This document shows, one piece after another, positions 27,897 to 36,319 of a stretch of 64,000 bases of DNA. The notes under the pieces are model-generated. The model was not told the DNA's origin and searched no databases. It saw nothing but the letters and a program-made list of their open reading frames with translations. Each line of letters starts with the position of its first letter. Position 1 is the first letter of the stretch. The stretch is from the NCBI GenBank assembly GCA_025916135.1, contig CP104793.1, forward strand, positions 2,976,001 to 3,040,000, read 5' to 3'. Origin of the DNA: Rhodobacteraceae bacterium D3-12 (lineage in GTDB: Bacteria; Pseudomonadota; Alphaproteobacteria; Rhodobacterales; Rhodobacteraceae). The translations under genes and the position numbers were made by a program.

Positions 27897-28618
27897 ACCT
27901 CAAGCCATTCCTTGCGCACGTCCTCATTTGCCATCAGCTCGTCGGGCGTGCCCTCAAATACCATCTGGCCGTGGCCCATCACGTAAACCCGTGTCGCCAC
28001 GCGCAAAGCAATGGTCAGCTTCTGCTCAACCAAAAGGATCGACACACCGCGCGCGGCGATCATCTCCAGCATGTCACCGACTTGCTCAACAATCTTGGGG
28101 GCCAGCCCCTCGGTCGGCTCGTCAATCATCACGAAATCGGGGTCACCCATCAGCGCCCGACACACGGTCAGCATCTGCTTTTCCCCGCCCGACAGCACCG
28201 AAGCCTCGATATCCGCTCGCCTGCGCAGGTTTTCGAACTGGTCGAACATCATCTCCATCGACCAGCGCCCCTGCCCGTCCTTCTGACCGGGTTTCAGACC
28301 CAGCGTCAGGTTCTGGCGCGTGGTCAAACCGGGAAAGATGTCGCGGTTTTCCGGCACATAGCCCAAGCCCGCCTTGGCAATCTCATAGCTCGGCTTCCCG
28401 GCAAGCTCTTTACCGCGAAACTTGACCGAGCCCTTGGGGGAAACTTCGCCCATCACCGCCTTGCAGGTGGTCGAGCGGCCAACCCCGTTGCGCCCCAAAA
28501 GCGCGACGATCTCGCCTTCGCCGACGTTGAAATTCACCCCCTGAAGGATGTGGCTCTTGCCGTAATAGGCATGCAGGTCCGTGACCTCCAGCATAGGGCC
28601 GCTGTTTTCGTCCAGCAT
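27893..28618 (-). CDS. livF: Liv-type ABC transporter ATP-binding protein (LivF)
   Basis: About 241 residues. Walker A reads G-R-N-G-V-G-R-S-T, with arginine in place of the usual lysine. The signature is L-S-G-G-E-K-Q-M-L and Walker B V-M-I-D-E-P. ATG 28618 gives a TGATG overlap with livG; a GTG at 28621 is also possible. It forms the ATPase pair with LivG on the inner-membrane complex for branched-chain amino acid-like substrates. Confidence 0.92.
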   Translation of the reverse strand: MLDENSGPMLEVTDLHAYYGKSHILQGVNFNVGEGEIVALLGRNGVGRSTTCKAVMGEVSPKGSVKFRGKELAGKPSYEIAKAGLGYVPENRDIFPGLTTRQNLTLGLKPGQKDGQGRWSMEMMFDQFENLRRRADIEASVLSGGEKQMLTVCRALMGDPDFVMIDEPTEGLAPKIVEQVGDMLEMIAARGVSILLVEQKLTIALRVATRVYVMGHGQMVFEGTPDELMANEDVRKEWLEV

Positions 28619-29376
28619 CACGCGTCCTCCAATGTCGTGCCGAGATAGGCTTCCTGCACCGCCTTGCTGGCGCGTACTTTTTCAGGCGTGTCGCTTTCGA
28701 TGATCTCGCCGTAGACCAGCACGCTGATCCGGTCGGCAAGGTCGAAAATCACGCCCATGTCATGTTCCACCACGATCAGGGTCTTGTCCTCGGTCACCTT
28801 GCGGATCAGATCGACGATCAGATCGGTTTCCGAATGGCTCATCCCCGCGCATGGCTCGTCCAACATGATGATGTCGGCCCCGCCAGCAATGGTGATCCCG
28901 ATCTCAAGCGCGCGTTGCTCGGCATATGCCAGCGCACCCGCCACCATATTGCGACGCGACGACAGGTTGATCTGTTCCAGAATGGCATCCGCCTTCTCGG
29001 TCAGATCACGCCGCCCGTTCACCATATGCCAGAAGCTGTATCTATAACCCATCGACCACATCAAGCCACAGCGCACGTTTTCAAACACCGTCATATTGTG
29101 GAAAATGTTGGTTATCTGAAAGCTACGCGACAGGCCCATTCGGTTGATCTGATAGGGTTTCATCCCGCTCACATCCTTGCCATGCAGATGCACGGACCCG
29201 CTCGTCGGCGTGTATTTCCCGGTGATCAGGTTGAACAGCGTCGATTTCCCGGCCCCGTTCGGCCCGATGATCGCGTGACGCTCGCCCTTGGCAATGGACA
29301 GATCCACGCCTTGGATAATTTTCGCCAAACCAAAGCTTTTCTCCAGCTTGCGAAGTTCAATGGCTGGTGCGCTCAT
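28618..29376 (-). CDS. livG: Liv-type ABC transporter ATP-binding protein (LivG)
   Basis: 252 residues. Walker A G-P-N-G-A-G-K-S-T near residue 37, Walker B I-I-M-L-D-E-P-C-A-G-M and the H-D-M-G-V switch are intact. The signature region (A-Y-A-E-Q-R-A-L-E-I) is the divergent form usual in LivG. It overlaps livM by 4 bases. Confidence 0.93.
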   Translation of the reverse strand: MSAPAIELRKLEKSFGLAKIIQGVDLSIAKGERHAIIGPNGAGKSTLFNLITGKYTPTSGSVHLHGKDVSGMKPYQINRMGLSRSFQITNIFHNMTVFENVRCGLMWSMGYRYSFWHMVNGRRDLTEKADAILEQINLSSRRNMVAGALAYAEQRALEIGITIAGGADIIMLDEPCAGMSHSETDLIVDLIRKVTEDKTLIVVEHDMGVIFDLADRISVLVYGEIIESDTPEKVRASKAVQEAYLGTTLEDA

Positions 29377-30665
29377 GGCTGATTACTCCCCATATGCGTG
29401 GCGTTGTCCCAGGCTTCTTTGAGCCCCGGCGCAAGTTTTGCAACGGCCCATGCGCCGACAACAAAGATTGCAATCGCGGCAATCAAAGGCATCGCATCAT
29501 GGCTGTTGAAGGTGATCCCAAAGAGCGACATTTCCTCGTCCCCCACGCCGGCATGGCGTGCATGGAACAGAATTTCCAACGTCGCCGCCAGCCCCAGAAT
29601 GGTCGCCAACGCCGGGATCAGCATCTTGGCATAAGGCGCCGCCAACTGGCCCAATCGGCCCAGCTTGTAAGGCAGGATGTGCATCGCCAGCACCCCCGCC
29701 AAACCGCCGGGAAAGAACATCACCGTGGCCACGAACAGCATGCCGACATAAAGCGCCCAGATCTCGGTATAAAGGCTCAGAACCGTTTGCAACAACGTGA
29801 ACACAACAGCGCCGATGATTGGCCCGACAAAGAACCCAACGCCGCCAAGGAAGGTGATCAACAGGATCGACCCGCTTGTCGTTAGGTTCAGGTTCTCTTC
29901 GGTCAGGATCTCAAAGTTGATGGCAAACAACGCCCCCGCGATCCCGCAAAAGAACCCCGATGCGCAAAAGCTCATCCACCGCACGTTGCGCTGTGAATAG
30001 CCAAGGAACTCGGCGCGTTCGTCGTTGTCGCGCACCGCGTTTGCAATCCGCCCGATGGGCGTGCGCGAGAAAAGGAACATGCCCAGCGCCGCAATCAGCA
30101 ACCAGATGATCGTCAGGTAATAAACCTCGCTTTGCTGCGCGAAATCAAACCCGAACACCTCCGGCCCCATGGTCCGGTCGCCGCTGACGCCTTCCTCACC
30201 GCCGAAGAAGACGACGATGATGATCGAACAGGCGGCGATAAGCTCGCCAACACCAAGGCTGATCATGGCAAATACCGTGCCCGCCCGTCGCGTTGAAAAC
30301 GACCCGATAAGAAAGGCAAAGAACAGGCCAGCCAACCCGCCAAAGATCGGCAGCAACGGCAGCGGAATCCACCATTCGGCATATTCCACCTTGTTCAGCA
30401 GGTGCATACAAAAGAACCCGCCAAGGCCCATGTAAACGGCATGGCCGAAACTCAGCATCCCGGCCTGACCAAGCAACATGTTATAGGCCAGCGCGAAAAC
30501 AATGGTGATCGCCATCTGGTTCATCACCGTCAACGCCGAACGCGACGGAAAGATATACGGCAGCACGATCAGGAAAACGGCCGCGATAACCCAAGGCAAC
30601 ACCGAGTTCAAATTGATCAGACGGCGCGTGCCAGCAGTCAAAGGAGTGCTTGCAGGTGTGCTCAT
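29373..30665 (-). CDS. livM: Liv-type ABC transporter permease (LivM)
   Basis: 430 residues with about ten membrane spans. The motifs G-L-N-x-x-x-G-type Y-N-M-L-L-G-Q-A-G-M-L-S-F-G-H-A near residue 60 and the late G-R-I-A-N-A-V-R-D-N-D-E-R-A cytoplasmic loop are typical of LivM. It overlaps livH and livG by 4 bases each. Confidence 0.93.
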   Translation of the reverse strand: MSTPASTPLTAGTRRLINLNSVLPWVIAAVFLIVLPYIFPSRSALTVMNQMAITIVFALAYNMLLGQAGMLSFGHAVYMGLGGFFCMHLLNKVEYAEWWIPLPLLPIFGGLAGLFFAFLIGSFSTRRAGTVFAMISLGVGELIAACSIIIVVFFGGEEGVSGDRTMGPEVFGFDFAQQSEVYYLTIIWLLIAALGMFLFSRTPIGRIANAVRDNDERAEFLGYSQRNVRWMSFCASGFFCGIAGALFAINFEILTEENLNLTTSGSILLITFLGGVGFFVGPIIGAVVFTLLQTVLSLYTEIWALYVGMLFVATVMFFPGGLAGVLAMHILPYKLGRLGQLAAPYAKMLIPALATILGLAATLEILFHARHAGVGDEEMSLFGITFNSHDAMPLIAAIAIFVVGAWAVAKLAPGLKEAWDNATHMGSNQP

Positions 30666-31618
30666 GATTCACGCTTTCCAAACAGGCCTTGCGGGCGCAC
30701 CACAAGGACAATGACCATCAAGAGATAGGGAAGGATCGGCCCGATCTGCGGCAGGGTCAGCGTCCACAAATCCGCCCACGCGCTGTCCCAAACGGGCTCT
30801 GGCTTGTCAAAACCAACCGCCACCAGGATGTCTTCCATCCGCACATTATACGTCGCAGCAAATGTCTGGATCCAACCGATGATAAGCGACGCTACAAGCG
30901 CGCCCCAAAGGCTTCCCAAACCGCCGATCACGATTGTGACGAACACGATTGAGCCCAATTGAAAGGCCATCCCCGGAAACGTCCCGAGCGTTGGCCCCGC
31001 AATCACCCCGGCAAGACCCGCCATCGCCGTGCCCACACCGAACACGCCCATGAACACCAGCGGCACGTTATGCCCAAGGTTCTGCACGGTTTCGGGATAG
31101 GACAGAGCCGCCTGAATGGTCATGCCCACGCGGGTTTTCGTCAGGATATAGAGCAGCACAAGGAAAATGCCGATCGCCACGAAAATCATGAACACCTTAT
31201 AAGCAGGGAAAGTATTGCCCGCGATTGCGAAGGCGGCAAAATCCAGCGCTTCGGGCGGGTTATAGGCCATCTGGCTCTTGCCCCAGAAGAACTGCACAAC
31301 CTCTTCGATCAACAGCGCCAGCCCGAAGGTAAAGATCAACTCGGGCACATGCCCGTATTTGTGGACCCGCCTCAATCCGTATCGCTCGATAAGGGCGCCG
31401 ATGACCCCGACCACGATAGGTGCAATCAGCAACCCCATCCAAAAGCCGGTATAAAGGCTAATCTGATAGGCGAAATAAGCGCCCAACATGTAAAAACTCG
31501 CATGGGCAAAGTTCAGCACACCCATCATCGAGAAAATCAGCGTCAGCCCGCTGCACAGCATGAAAAGCAACAGCCCTGTGACGAGCCCGTCCAGGATGTT
31601 GACGATAAAGAGCGACAT
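30662..31618 (-). CDS. livH: Liv-type ABC transporter permease (LivH)
   Basis: 318 residues and about eight membrane spans. The N-terminal G-L-T-L-I-F-S-M-M-G-V-L-N-F-A-H and the G-G-L-G-S-L-W-G-A loop near residue 235 are LivH hallmarks. It is separated by about 100 bases and a hairpin from the binding-protein gene upstream, and overlaps livM. Confidence 0.93.
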   Translation of the reverse strand: MSLFIVNILDGLVTGLLLFMLCSGLTLIFSMMGVLNFAHASFYMLGAYFAYQISLYTGFWMGLLIAPIVVGVIGALIERYGLRRVHKYGHVPELIFTFGLALLIEEVVQFFWGKSQMAYNPPEALDFAAFAIAGNTFPAYKVFMIFVAIGIFLVLLYILTKTRVGMTIQAALSYPETVQNLGHNVPLVFMGVFGVGTAMAGLAGVIAGPTLGTFPGMAFQLGSIVFVTIVIGGLGSLWGALVASLIIGWIQTFAATYNVRMEDILVAVGFDKPEPVWDSAWADLWTLTLPQIGPILPYLLMVIVLVVRPQGLFGKRES

Positions 31619-31672
31619 CAGATTCGGCTCCCTGCCTTCGGTCTAAGGTTATTGTGGAGTATTGGTCGATTG

Positions 31673-31703
31673 GCCCCGGGCAAGACGTTGCCTCGCCCGG
31701 GGC
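31673..31703. terminator. Hairpin between binding-protein and permease genes
   Basis: GCCCCGGGC and GCCCGGGGC form a perfect 9-bp stem with a 13-base loop. There is no T-run. Such hairpins after a binding-protein gene usually protect its mRNA and lower expression of the downstream permease genes. Confidence 0.65.
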
Positions 31704-31721
31704 TGAACAGCATCCCGTATC

Positions 31722-32963
31722 TTACGGGCGCTTCATTTTGCAGGTGGTCGGGCTATCCATCCCGGCCATCTCAACTGTTTTCTCGGTGAGAATACCGAAA
31801 TCCGAGCCGTCATACCCAAAGGTGACACCTTCGTTGGTGTGAACGCCAACGTGAAGGTTCTGGATCGCCTGGTGGTCTTCGGCACGGATCTTGATCTTGG
31901 TGCCCCACATGCTGTCGAACTCCATACCTTCAAGCGCTTTGGCCACAGCCACAACGTCGGTCGCGGTGCCGGCTTGCTCGATCGCTTTGGCAAGGATCGC
32001 AACAGTGTTGCTGATCCGTGGCATGTCGATGTTGCCATCCGGGAAACGCTTCAGGAACCCGTTATAGTAAGCAACGGCTTCTTCGCTCGGCGGCGGGTTG
32101 ACTTCACCTTCAGCGATCAGACGGATCGACCCTTTACCACCTTCACCAAAGGCGGCCGTGATGCCCGAACCCGCAGCATAGTAGGTGTAAATCGGGCCTT
32201 CAAAGCCGTTCTCGATGATTGCCTTACCAAGGCCAAGCATGTCCGAGCCCCAGTTGCCGGTGATCACCGCATCCGCGCCCGACGCGACGATCTTGCGCGC
32301 ATAGGGGGTGAAGTCTTTGACCTTGCCAATCGGGTGCAATTCGTTGCCAACGATTTCGATCTCGGCGTTCTTTGCGCTCAGGTTTTTCACCGCAGCAGCT
32401 GCCACAGCCTTACCAAAGCTATAGTCCTGACCGATGATATAGACCTTCTTGATCGCCTCATTGGCGGCAATCACATCGGTCAATGCGTCCATCTTCATGT
32501 CCGCATTCGCATCAAGACGGAAGTGCCAGAAGTTGCACTTGTCATTGGTCAGCGCCGGATCAACCGCCGCATAGTTCAGGAACAGAACCTGACTGTCGGG
32601 GTTACGCTTGTTGTGCTTGTTGATCGCATCGGTCAGCGCGTTCGCCACGCCCGAGCTGTTGCCCTGAACGATGTAACGCACACCTTGGTCAATCGCGACC
32701 TGCAACTGGATCAGCGATTCTTTGGGGCTGATCTTGTTGTCAAACCCGATCACTTCCACCGTTTGGCCACCCAAAAGGCCGCCCTTGTCATTGATCAGCG
32801 CATCAGCGGCATAGTGGAACTGGTCCAAACCGTTGGTGCCCGTGGCCGCAAATGGCCCCGACAGCGGGTCGATAAAGCCGATTTTGATATCCGCCGCAAA
32901 GCCTGCGGTTGCCGCCATGCTGGCAACAACTGCGCTCAGAGCGAGTTTCTTAAGCGATTTCAT
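31722..32963 (-). CDS. Periplasmic substrate-binding protein of the Liv-type transporter
   Basis: 413 residues. A signal peptide ends at A-A-T-A-G-F-A-A (about residue 23). The mature protein starts D-I-K-I-G-F-I-D-P-L-S-G-P-F-A, the usual opening of type I periplasmic binding proteins of the LivJ family. It is the first gene of the operon. The ligand may be a branched-chain amino acid, an amide or another small acid; the downstream serine hydrolase hints at an ester or amide. Confidence 0.92.
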   Translation of the reverse strand: MKSLKKLALSAVVASMAATAGFAADIKIGFIDPLSGPFAATGTNGLDQFHYAADALINDKGGLLGGQTVEVIGFDNKISPKESLIQLQVAIDQGVRYIVQGNSSGVANALTDAINKHNKRNPDSQVLFLNYAAVDPALTNDKCNFWHFRLDANADMKMDALTDVIAANEAIKKVYIIGQDYSFGKAVAAAAVKNLSAKNAEIEIVGNELHPIGKVKDFTPYARKIVASGADAVITGNWGSDMLGLGKAIIENGFEGPIYTYYAAGSGITAAFGEGGKGSIRLIAEGEVNPPPSEEAVAYYNGFLKRFPDGNIDMPRISNTVAILAKAIEQAGTATDVVAVAKALEGMEFDSMWGTKIKIRAEDHQAIQNLHVGVHTNEGVTFGYDGSDFGILTEKTVEMAGMDSPTTCKMKRP

Positions 32964-33605
32964 ATGGTTCTCCTCCCATTTTGAATCATTTTACTATGTG
33001 ACAGGCTTAAGTGTGCCCGTTTTGGTCTTATTGCCCATGGCGTTCCTAACAGCAGGCCAAGCCTACGCCGTCCGGCGCGCGACCATGGTGTCTTGCAGAA
33101 AAGCTCCTGTTCCTCCCCTGTCGATCAAAGCCTGATCTCTCTGGCCTTCGCGATGCCGGGGTTTAACGCCCGGATCGTAAAGAACATTAAAGAAAGTGCT
33201 GCGCTTGTAACTCAAGGCTTTGTTTCCCCACAGCGCGATAACGTAGCGTCAGAAGCGTTTGACCTCCGCGTCAGAACCAAAACCAAACACCCTACCCCCC
33301 ACTCTAACGTGGTTAGGCCAACTCGCAACTGAAAGAAGCAGATTGTGATGTGCTCTCGCCCCTGCCCGATTCCTAGGCAGCGTCGCACGCCCTTCTCTGC
33401 CCCTCCTTTGCCGCTTAAGTTTTGTGTCACTTTGCTAATAATCCACAAGTTCTTGCGGTTATCCCCAACAAATTGCTTTACAGGTCCATCTTCCCGGCCC
33501 ACCATATCTCGTAGAGGAGCAGGTCACTGACCCACTCCCTAGAGCAGGCACCAAGCGTTTGGGACGCTGCCAGTCCCCAACGCAAACAACCAAAGAGGTG
33601 GCGTC
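32964..33605. other. 642-base non-coding region with promoters and a 5' hairpin
   Basis: The region separates divergent genes: the binding protein (leftward) and the YbjN gene (rightward). No frame looks coding. A hairpin (GCGTTTGGGAC / GTCCCCAACGC, 33555-33583, one mismatch, 7-base loop) sits about 22 bases before the YbjN start and would lie in its mRNA leader. AT-rich stretches near 33160-33240 and 33410-33470 may hold promoters. Nothing else was identified. Confidence 0.5.
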
Positions 33606-34106
33606 ATGGCATTATCCGAGCATTACATCGAAGAAGATCTTCACCCTATCGACATCGTCGAAAGCCTTGCGGCCCATTATGATTGGGATTTCGACCGCAT
33701 CGCAGACGATCAGATCGCGATGGCGGTCGAAGGACAGTGGCGCACCTATTCCATCACGCTGGCTTGGTCGGGCTATGACGAAACCCTGCGCATGGTCTGC
33801 ACCTTTGAAATGGAACCGCCCGAGGAAAAACTCCCCGCTCTTTACGAAGTGCTGAACGCCACCAACGATCAATGCTGGTCCGGCGCCTTCACCTATTGGG
33901 CGGAACAAAAGCTGATGGTCTATCGCTATGGCCTTCTGCTCGCCGGTGGCCAAATGGCCAGCCCGGATCAGATCAACACCTTGATCTCCGCCGCCGTGCA
34001 TAACGCCGAACGCTACTATCCGGCGTTCCAGCTTGTCGTCTACGGCGACCGCTCTCCAAAAGACGCCCTACAGGTGGCCATTGCCGAGGCTTACGGACGC
34101 GCGTAA
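33606..34106 (+). CDS. YbjN domain-containing protein
   Basis: 166 residues, soluble. The pattern L-S-E-H-Y-I-E-E-D-L-H-P-I-D-I-V-E and the central T-F-E-M-E-P-P-E-E-K are those of the YbjN family common in Rhodobacterales. Members act as sensory or chaperone-like regulators in enteric bacteria; the role here is unproven. RBS AGAGGTGG precedes the ATG. It is followed by proC, a conserved order. Confidence 0.85.
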   Translation: MALSEHYIEEDLHPIDIVESLAAHYDWDFDRIADDQIAMAVEGQWRTYSITLAWSGYDETLRMVCTFEMEPPEEKLPALYEVLNATNDQCWSGAFTYWAEQKLMVYRYGLLLAGGQMASPDQINTLISAAVHNAERYYPAFQLVVYGDRSPKDALQVAIAEAYGRA

Positions 34107-34143
34107 CACTTCCCCCAAAGACACGTCAATGGGGGACCAGACA

Positions 34144-34971
34144 ATGGAACTATCAGCGGATCTATCGGACATCGCGGCACGGGGGCTTGTCCTGCTGGGA
34201 TGCGGCAAAATGGGTTCGGCCATGCTGGCGGGTTGGCTCGATGGCGGCCTGCCGGCCACATCCGTCCATGTGATTGATCCGCACCCGTCGGATTGGCTCA
34301 TCTCCAGCGGCGTAAACCTCAACGGCGATCTGCCGCCCGATCCGGCCATCGTTCTGATCGCGGTCAAACCGCAGATGATGCAAGCCGCCCTGCCGGTGCT
34401 GACACCGCTCGGCAATGGCGCGACCCTGTTTCTCTCGGTTGCGGCGGGCACGCCGATTGCGCATTACGAATCCGTGCTGGGCGCTGAAACGCCGATCATT
34501 CGCGCCATGCCCAACACCCCCGCGGCCATCGCCCGCGGCATCACCGCGATCATCGGCAATGCGCATGCCCCCGCCACAGCCCTCGACCTTGCCGAAACGC
34601 TGCTCTCTGCCGTTGGAAAGGTCGTGCGCCTCGAAAGCGAAAGCCAGATGGATGCCGTGACCGGCCTCTCCGGCTCCGGTCCGGCTTATGTCTTTCACAT
34701 GATCGAATGTATGGCCGCCGCCGGAGAGGCTCAGGGTCTCGCCCCCGATCTCGCCATGCAACTGGCCAAAGCCACCGTCGCCGGTGCCGGTGCGCTGGCA
34801 CTGCAAGGCGATGACAGCCCAGAACAGCTGCGCATCAACGTCACCTCGCCCAATGGCACGACACAGGCCGGACTTGATGTGCTGATGGACGCCGACAGCG
34901 GCCTGCCGCCGCTGATCCGCGCCACCGTCGCCGCCGCCGCCGACCGCTCCCGCGAGCTCGCCAATGGCTGA
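34144..34971 (+). CDS. proC: Pyrroline-5-carboxylate reductase
   Basis: 275 residues from the ATG at 34144, with GGGGGA eight bases upstream. The cofactor motif G-C-G-K-M-G near residue 19 and the family signature G-L-S-G-S-G-P-A-Y-V near 178 are present. It reduces P5C to proline with NAD(P)H. The ATG at 34129 is an alternative start. Confidence 0.95.
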   Translation: MELSADLSDIAARGLVLLGCGKMGSAMLAGWLDGGLPATSVHVIDPHPSDWLISSGVNLNGDLPPDPAIVLIAVKPQMMQAALPVLTPLGNGATLFLSVAAGTPIAHYESVLGAETPIIRAMPNTPAAIARGITAIIGNAHAPATALDLAETLLSAVGKVVRLESESQMDAVTGLSGSGPAYVFHMIECMAAAGEAQGLAPDLAMQLAKATVAGAGALALQGDDSPEQLRINVTSPNGTTQAGLDVLMDADSGLPPLIRATVAAAADRSRELANG

Positions 34972-35305
34972 TAACATCACCTTCGACGATTTCCTAAAGG
35001 TGGAAATCCGCGCAGCAACCGTGATCCGCGCCGAACCCTACCCCGAGGCGCGAAAACCTGCTATCAAGCTCTGGCTCGACTTCGGCCCCGAGATCGGCGA
35101 ACGCAAAAGTTCGGCGCAAATCACGGCCCACTACACGCCGGAAACCCTGATCGGGCGACAGGTCATGGCGGTGGTCAACTTTCCACCGCGCCAGATCGGC
35201 AAATTCATGTCCGAATGCCTCGTGCTCGGCGCTTCCGATGCCGACGGCGGCATCGTCCTTCTGAAACCGGACCAACAGGTCCCCAATGGCTCGAGAATGC
35301 ATTGA
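34964..35305 (+). CDS. csaA: CsaA-type tRNA-binding protein
   Basis: 113 residues forming an EMAP/OB-fold tRNA-binding domain. Motifs V-E-I-R-A-A-T-V, the K-S-S-A-Q-I-T block and V-V-N-F-P-P-R-Q-I are CsaA hallmarks. It resembles the domain fused to MetRS in other bacteria, which is absent from the MetG at 19426. It overlaps the proC end by 8 bases and couples to the next gene by a TTGA overlap. Confidence 0.92.
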   Translation: MADNITFDDFLKVEIRAATVIRAEPYPEARKPAIKLWLDFGPEIGERKSSAQITAHYTPETLIGRQVMAVVNFPPRQIGKFMSECLVLGASDADGGIVLLKPDQQVPNGSRMH

Positions 35306-36252
35306 GAACGCTGCTCATCACCCGCAATCACCCCGCGCCCGTGCTCGACGCCGCGCGCGCCTTCATGGATGTCACCGTCCGCGACAGCATCACCCCGCTC
35401 ACCCCCGATGAACTGCGCGACGCGCTGCGCAGCTATGATGCGGTGCTGCCAACCTTGGGGGATATGTTCTCCGAACAGGTGTTCTATGATGTGCCCGAGC
35501 CGAAATGCAAACTCCTCGCCAATTTCGGGGTTGGCTATAACCATATCGACACCGTCGCCGCCAACCGGCGCGGCATTGCCGTCACCAACACCCCCGGCGC
35601 CGTGACCGACGCCACCGCCGACATCGCCATGGCGCTCATTCTGATGAGCGCGCGGCGTTTGGGCGAAGGCGAACGTATGGTGCGGGCGGGCGAATGGGTC
35701 GGCTGGAACCCGATGCAATTGCTCGGGCTTCACATCAGCGGCAAAACCGTTGGCATCATCGGCATGGGCAATATCGGTCAGGCCATCGCTCGGCGCTGTC
35801 ACTTTGGTTTCGGCATGAAGGTGATCTATGCCAACCGCTCGGAAAAACGCATGGATTTCCCGGCTGAACAAATGCCCCAGCATGAGGTGGCCCGCCACGC
35901 CGATGTGGTCGTGGTCGCCGTGCCCGGCGGGCGCGAAACGCACCACCTGATCGGCGCGGGCTTCCTGTCGTCAATGAAACCCACCGCCCATTTCGTCAAC
36001 ATCTCGCGCGGCGACGTGGTCGACGAATCTGCCCTCATCAACGCCTTGCAGGAACAGCAAATCGCCGGTGCCGGCCTCGACGTGTTCGAACAAGAACCCC
36101 ACGTCCCGCCGGAACTGATCGCGCTGGAAAATGTTGTGCTCCTGCCCCACCTCGGCACCGCCGCGCTTGATGTGCGCACCGATATGGGTCTCATGGCCGT
36201 CGACAACCTGCGTGCGTTTTTCGATGGAGTTAGCCCGCCGAACGTGGTTTGA
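35302..36252 (+). CDS. D-2-hydroxyacid dehydrogenase (glycerate dehydrogenase-like)
   Basis: 316 residues. NAD-binding G-M-G-N-I-G near residue 155, catalytic arginine in N-I-S-R-G-D near 235, and the H in L-P-H-L-G-T near 283 are intact. The start is TTG at 35302, overlapping the csaA stop as TTGA; no in-frame ATG is suitable, so translation is probably coupled. It likely reduces or oxidises glycerate, glyoxylate or hydroxypyruvate. Confidence 0.9.
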   Translation: MRTLLITRNHPAPVLDAARAFMDVTVRDSITPLTPDELRDALRSYDAVLPTLGDMFSEQVFYDVPEPKCKLLANFGVGYNHIDTVAANRRGIAVTNTPGAVTDATADIAMALILMSARRLGEGERMVRAGEWVGWNPMQLLGLHISGKTVGIIGMGNIGQAIARRCHFGFGMKVIYANRSEKRMDFPAEQMPQHEVARHADVVVVAVPGGRETHHLIGAGFLSSMKPTAHFVNISRGDVVDESALINALQEQQIAGAGLDVFEQEPHVPPELIALENVVLLPHLGTAALDVRTDMGLMAVDNLRAFFDGVSPPNVV

Positions 36253-36319
36253 CGCGGCAGCCACTTGATTTCACCCGCGTTTCCGGGTGAACATCCATGA
36301 CGTTTTTGGGGAGAAAACC

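Noticed and set aside
33439-33469. Two DnaA-box-like sequences (TAATCCACA, TTATCCCCA)
   Set aside because: Both have one mismatch, only two occur, and no origin genes or skew change lie there.
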